Assembly (NCBI GenBank): GCA_001775965.1
Contig: MEZG01000041.1
Span: 1-15,593, forward strand
DNA length: 15,593 nucleotides
Source: Candidatus Bathyarchaeota archaeon RBG_13_60_20
Lineage (GTDB): Archaea > Thermoproteota > Bathyarchaeia > TCS64
Direction: 5' to 3'
In this document: positions 1-6,404 of the stretch, piece by piece
How positions within the stretch are numbered: position 1 is the stretch's first letter
Layout of the letters: each line of letters begins with the position of its first letter
Position numbers and translations under genes: made by a program
Notes under the pieces: generated by a model
Told to the model about the DNA's origin: nothing
Database searches by the model: none
What the model saw: the letters and a program-made list of their open reading frames with translations, nothing else

Positions 1-1
1 C

Positions 2-70
2 CTACTCGGGCACGAGGCCGTTAAACCCGCTCGTCTTGCCCGTATGTTCACTACAAACAATGTAATCTAA
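2..70 (+). other. possible last 22 codons of an upstream gene
   Basis: An open frame runs in from the left edge and stops at TAA 68-70. The peptide (begins LLGHEAVKPARLARMF) is not one I recognise, and it is not the archaeal uS19 C-terminus that usually precedes uL22. The first ~48 bases are GC-rich like the coding DNA here, and AT content rises afterwards, which weakly supports a gene end. The complementary strand is also open across the same bases, so the strand is uncertain. Confidence 0.2.
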
Positions 71-104
71 GAACGTGACACCGAAATCACCTCCCCACAT
101 CAAC

Positions 105-146
105 CTTTTTATATTAAGCACCGATTCAATGTAGGCGAACGGTGCG
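105..146 (+). promoter_or_regulatory. TATA-type promoter and leader of the uL22-secY operon
   Basis: TTTATATT at 108-115, inside an AT-rich stretch, closely matches the archaeal TATA box. Transcription would begin about 26 nt downstream, near 138, giving a leader of roughly 12 nt before the uL22 ATG at 150. A weak SD-like CGGTG lies at 139-143. This implies that the operon, or at least one transcript, starts at uL22. Confidence 0.55.
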
Positions 147-149
147 TAT

Positions 150-611
150 ATGCCATCCTGGAAATACTCGGTGCAAGGGCTAGACCCAGATAAGACCGCG
201 ATAGCCAGCGGCAGGGATCTGAGGATTAAGCCTAAACAAGCTAGAGAGATCTGTCACCAGCTCAAAGGCATGAAACTAGAGGCGGCGAAAGTCTACCTGG
301 GAAAGGTCATCGACAAGAAGATAGCCGTGCCGTACTATAGGTACCGTGGAAAGATACCCCACAGGAAGGAGCTTCAGGGGCACGATGCGGGAAGGTTCCC
401 GGAGAAGACAGCCGGGGAGATACTGAAGGTCCTTGAGTCCGTGGAGGCTAACGCGGGGTTCAAGGGGCTATACGCGGAGAGATTAAGGATTGTTCACATG
501 GCCGCTCACAGGGGCAGGGTCATCAGGAAGTTCATCCCCAGAGCGTTTGGCAGGGCGTCACCCTACTATAAACACCTGACCCACATCGAGGTCGCGGTAG
601 AGGAATATTAA
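150..611 (+). CDS. rpl22: 50S ribosomal protein uL22
   Basis: uL22 is a large-subunit protein that binds 23S rRNA and sends a long beta-hairpin into the peptide exit tunnel. The 153-residue protein has the archaeal N-terminus (PSWKYSVQGLDPDKTA), the central KQAREICHQLKGMKLEAA helix, and the C-terminal hairpin block around residues 116-137 (HMAAHRGRVIRKFIPRA). Length is normal for archaea. The ATG start matches the conserved family start. Its TAA shares one base with the uS3 ATG, so coupled translation is likely. In most archaeal clusters uS19 lies directly upstream; here a promoter does. Confidence 0.97.
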   Translation: MPSWKYSVQGLDPDKTAIASGRDLRIKPKQAREICHQLKGMKLEAAKVYLGKVIDKKIAVPYYRYRGKIPHRKELQGHDAGRFPEKTAGEILKVLESVEANAGFKGLYAERLRIVHMAAHRGRVIRKFIPRAFGRASPYYKHLTHIEVAVEEY

Positions 612-1489
612 TGTCGGTTGTAAAGCGCATCATTAAGGATAGTATCGAGCGCGTTAAAGTCGATGAGCTTCTGTACAACGAGTACGAGCAGGCTGGATAC
701 GGCGGAATCACACTCACAAAGACCCCCCTCGGCACCCAGATCAACCTGTTCGCCATGAGACCAGGGCGAGTAATCGGTAAAAGAGGGAAGGCCATCAAGG
801 ACGCCTCGGAGCGGCTTGAGACCGAGCTGGGGTTACCCAACCCTCAGATCACCGTCGTAGAGGTCGAGGTACCCGAGATGAACCCCCTCATCATGGCCTC
901 AAGAGTCGCGAACGCGTTAGAGCGCGGGGTTCACTTTAGGCGGGCTATTTTCTGGAGCCTCAGACGCATCATGGACAGCGGGGCACTGGGATGCGAGATC
1001 GTACTGAAGGGTCCCCTCAGGAGCGCGAGGGCGCGCTTCGAGAAAGTCGTGGAGGGGTACGTCCCTAAGGCCGGTGAGCCCGCCTTAAGATACGTTAAGA
1101 AAGCCACGATCCACATAAAGATGAAGAGAGGCGTCCTGGGGGTCACCGTCCACATTGTTCCCCCGGACGCCAAGTTCCCAGACAAGGTCTCGCTTGATAA
1201 CCTCCCCGAAATAGAGTACCAGCAGCCCATCCCAGGCCTAGAGCCTGAAGCCGAGGTGTCGGTGGAGGAAGCCGTGGCCGTGGGCGAACCCTCAGAGGGC
1301 CAAGAGCTGACGGAGCCGCAGCCCGTCGTCGAGACCCTGGAGCCTGGGGCTGAGGAAAGCGGTGAGATAGCTGAAGAGGAATCAGAAGAATCCTCCGAGG
1401 AGCCCTCAGCGGAGAGCCAAGTCAAGGTAGACTCTGAGCCCGAGCCTGAGCCGGAAGACGAAGACCTCGACGAGGAGGAGGAAGAGTAG
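611..1489 (+). CDS. rps3: 30S ribosomal protein uS3 with long acidic tail
   Basis: uS3 sits in the 30S head at the mRNA entry channel. The N-terminal KH domain has its GxxG loop at residues 56-59 (VIGKRGKAI), followed by the usual C-terminal domain up to about residue 209. Residues 210-292 form a low-complexity tail: 36 of 83 residues are Asp or Glu, with one Lys and no Arg, ending in five Glu. Archaeal uS3 proteins are commonly around 210-260 residues, so this one (292) is long. The ATG overlaps the uL22 stop by one base. The tail is in frame and its 3' end supplies the purine-rich SD for uL29. Confidence 0.96.
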   Translation: MSVVKRIIKDSIERVKVDELLYNEYEQAGYGGITLTKTPLGTQINLFAMRPGRVIGKRGKAIKDASERLETELGLPNPQITVVEVEVPEMNPLIMASRVANALERGVHFRRAIFWSLRRIMDSGALGCEIVLKGPLRSARARFEKVVEGYVPKAGEPALRYVKKATIHIKMKRGVLGVTVHIVPPDAKFPDKVSLDNLPEIEYQQPIPGLEPEAEVSVEEAVAVGEPSEGQELTEPQPVVETLEPGAEESGEIAEEESEESSEEPSAESQVKVDSEPEPEPEDEDLDEEEEE

Positions 1490-1491
1490 CC

Positions 1492-1689
1492 TTGCCTATA
1501 CTCAGGGTGGCTGAGATACGGGATATGAGCCCCGAGGAGAGGGAGGATAAACTAGTCGAGCTCACGACGGAACTCACCAAGATGAAAACCATGATCAAGG
1601 CCGGTGGGGCGGTGGAGAACCCGGGGAGAGTCAGGGCGATCCGCAGAACCATCGCCAGGATTATGACGGTCAAGAACGAGGGTGAGTAG
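1492..1689 (+). CDS. rpl29: 50S ribosomal protein uL29
   Basis: uL29 is a small helical-hairpin protein near the tunnel exit, a contact region for nascent-chain factors. The 65 residues carry the archaeal pattern VAEIRDMSPEEREDKLVEL followed by a basic second helix (RVRAIRRTIARI). The chosen start is TTG at 1492, giving MPILRVAEIR, which aligns with the usual archaeal N-terminus; an in-frame GTG at 1507 would cut this off. The GA-rich end of uS3 (GGAGGAGGAAGAG) acts as SD. In several euryarchaea an aIF1 (SUI1) gene follows uL29; here RNase P protein follows directly. Confidence 0.93.
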   Translation: MPILRVAEIRDMSPEEREDKLVELTTELTKMKTMIKAGGAVENPGRVRAIRRTIARIMTVKNEGE

Positions 1690-1971
1690 ATGGCGGTCCC
1701 GCAGGCTCACGAGATACTTCACCATGAACTGATCGGGCTAGAAGTAGAGGTTCTCGAGGACAGCAACCCCAGAAACATCGGCATCAAAGGCACCGTGATA
1801 GACGAGAGCCTGAACATGCTCGTCATCGGGCAGGGAAAGCCAAGACGCGTCGCTAAGAAAGACGCAGTGTTTAAATTCGCGCTCAACGGCGAAGTCGTAA
1901 AAGTGGAGGGCCAAGCCCTTCAGAGTAGACCCGAGGACAGAGTGAAGAAGACTATCAAACGGAGATGGTAG
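1690..1971 (+). CDS. rnp1: RNase P protein component 1 (Rpp29/Pop4)
   Basis: This protein subunit of archaeal RNase P supports the catalytic RNA in 5' maturation of pre-tRNA, working as a pair with Rpp21. The 93-residue protein has the Rpp29 features: ILHHELIGLEVEVLEDSNP near the N-terminus, the Sm-like barrel segments GIKGTVIDES and MLVIGQG, and the basic end KKTIKRRW. It starts with ATG immediately after the uL29 TAG, with GAGGGTGAG just upstream as SD. Its position between uL29 and uS17 is the conserved archaeal location and ties RNase P supply to ribosome synthesis. Confidence 0.95.
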   Translation: MAVPQAHEILHHELIGLEVEVLEDSNPRNIGIKGTVIDESLNMLVIGQGKPRRVAKKDAVFKFALNGEVVKVEGQALQSRPEDRVKKTIKRRW

Positions 1972-1983
1972 GGCGAGAGAAAA

Positions 1984-2298
1984 ATGATTTCACTTAAGAA
2001 ACCTGAACAGGACTGCAGCGAGCCAGACTGCCCGTTCCACGGCAACCTCAAGGTCCGCGGGCGCGTCTTCGAGGGGACCGTCGTAAGCACACGGATGCAG
2101 AGGACAGTCGTTGTAAGGCTCGAGTACACCAAGTACAACAAGAAGTATGAGCGCTACGCCAGGATGAGCAGCAAGATCACTGCCCACAGCACGCCCTGCG
2201 TACCTGTCAAGGTCGGCGACTTGGTCAGAATAGCCGAGTGCAGACCCCTCAGCAAGACAAAGTCGTTCGTCGTAGTGGAGCTAGTGAAGGAGGCTTAG
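1984..2298 (+). CDS. rps17: 30S ribosomal protein uS17
   Basis: uS17 is a primary 16S rRNA-binding protein with an OB fold. The 104-residue sequence shows the archaeal N-terminal CxxxxCPFHGNLKVRG pattern (two Cys) and then the core: RGRVFEGTVVS, MQRTVVVRLEYT, YNKKYERYARMSSK, and VKVGDLVRIAECRPLSKTK. The end is typical (KSFVVVELV). Twelve bases separate it from rnp1. The ATG at 1984 is preceded by only a weak purine stretch (GGGCGAGAG), so reinitiation from rnp1 may help. No anomalies in length or motif. Confidence 0.95.
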   Translation: MISLKKPEQDCSEPDCPFHGNLKVRGRVFEGTVVSTRMQRTVVVRLEYTKYNKKYERYARMSSKITAHSTPCVPVKVGDLVRIAECRPLSKTKSFVVVELVKEA

Positions 2299-2302
2299 AT
2301 GG

Positions 2303-2722
2303 TTGTCCAAGAGGATTAAGAGGAGGATACTGCCTAGGAGCTACGTAGCCGGAGGCTTGACCATAGGCAGCGTGATCAACTGCGCGGACAACACAGGAGC
2401 GAGAAGCCTCAGGATAATCCAGATGATGGGCTACAAGGGCAGGAGGAGGAGACTCCCAGCCATAGGCATAGGGGACCTGGTGATGGTGTCCTGCCGCGAG
2501 GGAACCCCAGAGATGAGGAAGCAGCTATTCAACGCGGTCATAGTCAGGCAGAGGAGGCCGTACCTGAGGGCAGACGGGACAAGGATACAGTTCGAGGACA
2601 ACGCCGCCGTAATCCTGACCCCGGAAGGCACCCTTAGAGGCTCCGACGTCAAGGGCCCGGTAGCACGCGAGGCCGCCAACAGGTGGGCGAGGCTAGGCAA
2701 CATAGCGAGGATGGTGGTCTAA
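2303..2722 (+). CDS. rpl14: 50S ribosomal protein uL14
   Basis: uL14 is a five-stranded barrel protein on the subunit interface that contacts 16S rRNA in 70S ribosomes. The sequence contains VINCADNTGARSLRIIQ, RLPAIGIGDLVMVSCREG, and the C-terminal EAANRWARLGNIARMVV; 139 residues is normal for archaea. The start must be TTG at 2303 because the frame offers no ATG or GTG nearby. The SD GGAGG (2289-2293) lies 9 nt upstream of it. An out-of-frame ATG at 2299 is nearer to the SD but ends after six codons at 2317-2319. The stop TAA abuts the uL24 GTG. Confidence 0.94.
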   Translation: MSKRIKRRILPRSYVAGGLTIGSVINCADNTGARSLRIIQMMGYKGRRRRLPAIGIGDLVMVSCREGTPEMRKQLFNAVIVRQRRPYLRADGTRIQFEDNAAVILTPEGTLRGSDVKGPVAREAANRWARLGNIARMVV

Positions 2723-3103
2723 GTGAAGGAAGGCACCAGGAAACCATCCACAGCCAGGAAGCGGAGGTATGGTGCCCCTGTGCACATTCGCAGGAAGTAC
2801 GTCTCGGCCCCCCTATCACCAAGCCTCAAGGCCGAGCATGGCGTAAGGTCCATGCCCATCATAGTAGACGACACCGTGACAATAACAAAGGGAGACAGGA
2901 AGCTCTCCGAGGGAAAGATACTGAGGGTCGACGTGAAGAACACGCGGTTATACGTTGAAGGAATCACGAGGAGCAGGCAGGACGGGTCCACCGTTCAGAT
3001 GCCGATAAGTCCAGCCAACGTGATGATCACTAAGCTGAACCTTGACGACCAGTGGAGGAGGAAAATACTGGAGCGCAAGGGCTTCAGTGCGGAGGAGGAG
3101 TAG
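2723..3103 (+). CDS. rpl24: 50S ribosomal protein uL24
   Basis: uL24 is an assembly-initiating large-subunit protein with a KOW domain. The basic N-terminus (KPSTARKRRYGAPVHIRRKY) is followed by the KOW segment around residues 49-75 (VDDTVTITKGDRKLSEGKIL) and the SPANVMITKLNLDD block. 126 residues is within the archaeal range. It begins with GTG directly after the uL14 TAA (no spacer), so translation probably depends on ribosomes leaving uL14. Its 3' end, GGAGGAGGAG at 3091-3100, doubles as the SD of eS4. Confidence 0.95.
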   Translation: MKEGTRKPSTARKRRYGAPVHIRRKYVSAPLSPSLKAEHGVRSMPIIVDDTVTITKGDRKLSEGKILRVDVKNTRLYVEGITRSRQDGSTVQMPISPANVMITKLNLDDQWRRKILERKGFSAEEE

Positions 3104-3105
3104 AG

Positions 3106-3846
3106 ATGGGTAGGAAAGGCCCAGACAAGCACTTGAAGAGGCACCAGAGCCCAATGTTCTGGCCCATCGAGAGGAAGGCAGGCGTGTGGGCTACCAAACC
3201 AAAGCCGGGGCCTCACTCCCAAGGCAACGCCATGCCCCTCAATGTACTCATTAGGGACGAGCTGAAGTACGCTAAGACGGCCAGGGAGTCCAAGTATCTG
3301 GTCAAGCAGGGGAAGATACTCGTAGACGGGAAGCCGAGGGTGGACCATAGGTTCCCCATCGGGCTGATGGACGTTGTAACCATACCCGACACCGACGAGC
3401 ACTTTAGGGTACTACCAGACCACAACGGCAAGCTTAGGCTCCAGCCGGTGTCCGTGGAAGAGGCCAAGTTCAAGCTCGCAAGGATCACGGGCAAGAAAAC
3501 GCTGCAAGGCAGAAGAACTCAGCTGAATCTCCACGACGGCCAGAACCTGATTATCTCAGCCGAGGCGGACAGCTACAAGGTTAACGACGTCGTAAAGCTG
3601 AAGGTCCCGGAGAAGGAGATACTCGAACACATCGAGTTCAAAGAGATGCAGCATATCGTAATAACAGGCGGCAGAAGCCAAGGAGCGCAGGGAATGATCA
3701 TAGGGCTCGGGCCTGAGCCCGGTTGGAAGAAGACCTGCACCATTAGGACGCCCCAGGGCGAAGACATCAGAACCCTGCTGGGGTACGTATTCGTCGTAGG
3801 CTCCAAGCAACCAGTGATAACGCTCAACGCAGGTGAAGGGCAATGA
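3106..3846 (+). CDS. rps4e: 30S ribosomal protein eS4
   Basis: eS4 is a small-subunit protein found in archaea and eukaryotes but not bacteria. It combines an S4-type RNA-binding segment (roughly residues 40-100, with YLVKQGKILVDGKPRVDHRF) with a later KOW-like domain (VITGGRSQGAQGMIIGLGP). I chose ATG 3106, giving MGRKGPDKHLKRHQSPMFWP, the family N-terminus; upstream in-frame codons read through uL24 and do not match. That makes 246 residues, normal for the family. A very strong SD (GGAGGAGGAG) lies 5 nt upstream. The stop overlaps the uL5 ATG by four bases (ATGA). Confidence 0.96.
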   Translation: MGRKGPDKHLKRHQSPMFWPIERKAGVWATKPKPGPHSQGNAMPLNVLIRDELKYAKTARESKYLVKQGKILVDGKPRVDHRFPIGLMDVVTIPDTDEHFRVLPDHNGKLRLQPVSVEEAKFKLARITGKKTLQGRRTQLNLHDGQNLIISAEADSYKVNDVVKLKVPEKEILEHIEFKEMQHIVITGGRSQGAQGMIIGLGPEPGWKKTCTIRTPQGEDIRTLLGYVFVVGSKQPVITLNAGEGQ

Positions 3847-4364
3847 CCGAGAACCCCATGAGAGAATTAAGAATAGGGAAGGTCGTAATAAACATCTCCG
3901 TAGGTACATCCGGGGAGCCTCTCGACAACGCCATGACCATAGTTAAGCAGCTGACGGGGCAGCAACCCTGCCAACGGATGGCCAAGCAGACCATAAGGTC
4001 ATTCAACCTGAGGAAGAAGGAGCCTATGGCCTGCCTGGTTACCCTGAGAGGCGCCGCAGCCGACGAGTTCCTGAGGAAGGCGCTGCAGGCGATGGGCAGG
4101 ACCCTCAATTCCAAGAGTTTCGACAGGCACGGCAACTTCGCCTTCGGGATAAAGGAGCACATAGACATCCCGGGCACCAGGTACGACCCTCGGCTCGGCA
4201 TAACGGGCATGGACGTCATGGTGACCGTTGAGAGGCCCGGATACGGCATCACACGTAAGAAGAGGCGCCAGGCCAAGGTGGGGAGTAGCCACAGGGTGAC
4301 CCCCGAGGATTCCATGAGGTACATGGCCGAGGCCTACGGGGTGGAGGTAGGTGTAAACCAATGA
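3843..4364 (+). CDS. rpl5: 50S ribosomal protein uL5
   Basis: uL5 binds 5S rRNA together with uL18 and forms part of the central protuberance. Recognisable blocks are [16 protein letters not shown] near the N-terminus, [39 protein letters not shown], and [14 protein letters not shown]. The length of 173 residues is typical for archaea. It begins at ATG 3843, four bases inside the end of eS4, and its TGA overlaps the uS14 ATG in the same ATGA arrangement, so a chain of coupled translation (eS4, uL5, uS14) is expected. Confidence 0.96.
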   Translation: MTENPMRELRIGKVVINISVGTSGEPLDNAMTIVKQLTGQQPCQRMAKQTIRSFNLRKKEPMACLVTLRGAAADEFLRKALQAMGRTLNSKSFDRHGNFAFGIKEHIDIPGTRYDPRLGITGMDVMVTVERPGYGITRKKRRQAKVGSSHRVTPEDSMRYMAEAYGVEVGVNQ

Positions 4365-4525
4365 GCGTCCAGAAGCAGGGTAAAGAAAGACACTACGGCA
4401 AGGGGAGCAGAGGCTGCACCAGGTGCGGCACCAAACAGGGCCTAGTAAGACGCTACGGCATCAACCTGTGCCGCCAGTGCTTCCGCGAAGTGGCTGGAAA
4501 GATGGGGTTCAAAAAGTATAGGTGA
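4361..4525 (+). CDS. rps14: 30S ribosomal protein uS14 (zinc-binding)
   Basis: A 54-codon gene fills the space between uL5 and uS8. The protein begins [18 protein letters not shown] and has two CxxC pairs, C19/C22 and C37/C40 (CTRC, then CRQC), which bind one zinc, followed by the conserved [13 protein letters not shown] end that contacts 16S rRNA in the 30S head. The size and sequence match the short zinc-bearing archaeal uS14. It starts with ATG overlapping the uL5 TGA. Its last codons form AGGTGA (4520-4525), a good SD for an ATG of uS8 at 4531. Confidence 0.95.
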   Translation: MSVQKQGKERHYGKGSRGCTRCGTKQGLVRRYGINLCRQCFREVAGKMGFKKYR

Positions 4526-4914
4526 ATGTTATGGATCCACTTGTGAACGCACTTAACACCATCAAGGCCCACGAGCATAGGCGTAAAAATGAGTGCATCA
4601 TCACCCCAGCCTCAGGGCTTGTAGGGAGGGTGCTCCGCCTCATCCAGAGTAAGGGCTACGTGGGCGAGATCGAGTTCATCGATGACGGCAGACAGGGCAA
4701 GTTCAGGGTCCAGCTGTTCGGAAGGATAAACGAGTGCCAGGCGGTGTCTCCCCGATTCAAGACCAGGGTGGCCGAGATGGAGAAGTGGGAGAAGCGGTTC
4801 CTGCCGAGCAGAAACCTTGGAACCGTGATCCTCAGCACCCCCAAGGGGGTCATGGATCACAACCAGGCTAAAGATGAGAATGTGGGCGGTGTAATACTAG
4901 CCTACATATACTAA
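4522..4914 (+). CDS. rps8: 30S ribosomal protein uS8
   Basis: uS8 is a primary 16S rRNA-binding protein and in many operons also a translational regulator. The 130-residue reading begins at GTG 4522 ([18 protein letters not shown]) and matches the usual archaeal length and N-terminus. ATG 4531, three codons later, has a better-placed SD (AGGTGA at 4520-4525, spacing 5) and may be the true start. Core motifs are [40 protein letters not shown] and GGVILAYIY at the end. The gene overlaps uS14 by four bases if GTG is used. Confidence 0.94.
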   Translation: MNVMDPLVNALNTIKAHEHRRKNECIITPASGLVGRVLRLIQSKGYVGEIEFIDDGRQGKFRVQLFGRINECQAVSPRFKTRVAEMEKWEKRFLPSRNLGTVILSTPKGVMDHNQAKDENVGGVILAYIY

Positions 4915-4920
4915 AGGTGA

Positions 4921-5460
4921 ATGAATGTGACTGTCCATACAGCTGAGAACCATGTGACGGTACCCGAAGACGTAGACCTGACCCTAGATGGAAGTAAGGT
5001 CGCAGTCACAGGCGCCAAGGGAAAGGTGAGCCGGGATTTCGCACACGCGAAGCTTAACCTGGACTACCGGGACAGGGTGCTCCGCGTCTGGGCGGAGAAC
5101 CCCAGGAAGAAGCAGGCGTCTCTCGTCAACACGATAACGAGCCACGTGAAGAACATGATCGCGGGCGTGACGCAGGGATTCACCTACAGGCTGAAGGTGG
5201 TTTTCATCCACTTCCCGATGAACATCCAGGTCGGGGCAGATCGGGTGTCGATCAATAACTTCGTAGGCGAGAGAAGGGCACGATACGCCGCGATCCTTCC
5301 CGGAGTCAAGGTCACCATCGAGGGGGACGATATAGTCGTCACCGGCAACGACGTGGAGTTCGTGGGGCAGACAGCCGCCAACATACAGGAAGCCACGAAG
5401 ATACGTAACAAGGACCTGCGCAAGTTCCTCGACGGCATCTACGTGTACAAGAAGGAGTGA
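4921..5460 (+). CDS. rpl6: 50S ribosomal protein uL6
   Basis: uL6 lies near the factor-binding site and sarcin-ricin loop and has two similar alpha/beta domains. The sequence shows VTVPEDVDLTLDGSKVAVTG in domain 1, the middle block MIAGVTQGFTYRLKVVFIHF, and the C-terminal EFVGQTAANIQEATKIRNKD with the FLDGIYVYKKE end. 179 residues is typical. ATG 4921 immediately follows an AGGTGA SD (4915-4920) with no spacer, whereas in-frame GTG 4927 would have a six-base spacer, so the true start may be two codons later. The TGA precedes eL32 by six bases. Confidence 0.95.
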   Translation: MNVTVHTAENHVTVPEDVDLTLDGSKVAVTGAKGKVSRDFAHAKLNLDYRDRVLRVWAENPRKKQASLVNTITSHVKNMIAGVTQGFTYRLKVVFIHFPMNIQVGADRVSINNFVGERRARYAAILPGVKVTIEGDDIVVTGNDVEFVGQTAANIQEATKIRNKDLRKFLDGIYVYKKE

Positions 5461-5466
5461 TGACAG

Positions 5467-5949
5467 TTGAGCGACGCACAGAGGAAGAGACTACTAAAGA
5501 TCCGCAGCAGGATTAATAAACGCAGGCCGAAGTTCAGGCAATTCGAGTCCTGGAGGTACGTAAGGGTCAAGGACCACTGGAGGAGGCCCACAGGAATCGA
5601 CAATAAGATGAGGTTCAACCTGAAGGGCTGGCCAAGGTCGGTCACTGTGGGCTGGAGGGGCCCCGCCGAGGTCAGGGGGCTCCACTCATCCGGGATGGAG
5701 GAGGTTGCGGTCTGGAACACGGCCGACCTGGATAAGGTTAACCCCCAGATACAGGTGGCCAGGATCGGCGGGACTGTGGGCGCCAGAAAGAGGGAGGCCA
5801 TAAGAACGAAGGCCGCCGAGCTAGGCGTCCGCATCCTCAACCCCGGCTTGGTGGAGTCTAAGGACGAGTTCGAGGAGCTTGAAGACGAGGGCCTCGAGGA
5901 GGAGTCCCCAGAGGCTGAGGGGGACGCTGAGGAGGAGGACGAGGAATGA
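5467..5949 (+). CDS. rpl32e: 50S ribosomal protein eL32 with acidic C-terminal tail
   Basis: eL32 is a large-subunit protein of archaea and eukaryotes. The core (about residues 1-129) has RSRINKRRPKFRQFESWRY, WRRPTGIDNKMR and EVRGLHSSGMEEV. Residues 130-160 are a tail in which 20 of 31 residues are acidic. It starts at TTG 5467, supported by the SD GGAGTGAT (5454-5461) five bases upstream; no ATG is available near the conserved N-terminus. Its TGA overlaps the eL19 ATG by four bases. The tail resembles the one on uS3 in composition. Confidence 0.94.
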   Translation: MSDAQRKRLLKIRSRINKRRPKFRQFESWRYVRVKDHWRRPTGIDNKMRFNLKGWPRSVTVGWRGPAEVRGLHSSGMEEVAVWNTADLDKVNPQIQVARIGGTVGARKREAIRTKAAELGVRILNPGLVESKDEFEELEDEGLEEESPEAEGDAEEEDEE

Positions 5950-6404
5950 ACCTGAGAAGCCAGAGAAGACTAGCCGCCGAGGTCCTGGGGTGCGGGGCGA
6001 ACAGGGTGTGGATAGACCCCGAGAAGTCCGACGATGTGAGCATGGCCATCACGAGGGAGGAGATCAGGAAGCTCGTCCACGAGAAAGCGATAAAGGCCCT
6101 ACCCGAGAACAGCCACAGCAGAGGGCGGACCCGCGTCCTGGCGGAGAAGAAGAAGAAGGGTAGACGCATAGGGCCAGGGACAAAGAAGGGGAAGATCAAC
6201 AGCGTTGTCCCGAGGAAGACCCGGTGGATGAACAGGATACGCGCCCAGAGGCGCAAGCTGAGGGAGCTCAGGGAGAGGCGCATCATAGCGGTCAACACGT
6301 ACCGGAGACTATACAGGAAAGCCAAGGGCGGAGAGTTCAGAAGCATAGCTGAGATGGAGCGCTTTATAAACGACAGAAACCTAAGGAGGCGCACCTTTGG
6401 TTAA
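5946..6404 (+). CDS. rpl19e: 50S ribosomal protein eL19
   Basis: eL19 is a highly basic, mostly helical large-subunit protein that takes part in an inter-subunit bridge. The 152-residue sequence begins with the family signature LRSQRRLAAEVLGCGANRVW and continues with IRKLVHEKAIKALPE, the glycine/basic loop around GRRIGPGTKKGK, and a long basic helix (RIRAQRRKLRELRERR). The ATG lies four bases inside eL32. The last codons overlap the start of uL18 by eight bases and carry its SD (AAGGAGG). Confidence 0.96.
   Translation: MNLRSQRRLAAEVLGCGANRVWIDPEKSDDVSMAITREEIRKLVHEKAIKALPENSHSRGRTRVLAEKKKKGRRIGPGTKKGKINSVVPRKTRWMNRIRAQRRKLRELRERRIIAVNTYRRLYRKAKGGEFRSIAEMERFINDRNLRRRTFG

Noticed and set aside
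87..97. AATCACCTCCC, similar to the 3' end of archaeal 16S rRNA
   Set aside because: There is no preceding 16S sequence (the conserved GGCTGG is absent). The match is simply an SD-like GGAGGTGATT on the minus strand.
931..1425. Minus-strand open frame of 164 codons opposite uS3
   Set aside because: Its serine-rich composition is the reverse reading of the GA-rich acidic tail; uS3 is clearly coding on the plus strand.
3052..3105. Eighteen extra N-terminal codons for eS4 from ATG 3052
   Set aside because: They lie within uL24, do not match the eS4 family, and ATG 3106 has a strong SD and the conserved N-terminus.
3824..4324. Minus-strand open frame of 166 codons opposite uL5
   Set aside because: Fully covered by uL5 with family motifs; no SD and no recognisable product.
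5858..6394. Minus-strand open frame of 178 codons opposite eL19
   Set aside because: Leu/Phe/Arg-rich shadow of a Lys/Arg/Glu-rich protein; could be mistaken for a membrane protein but has no supporting signals.
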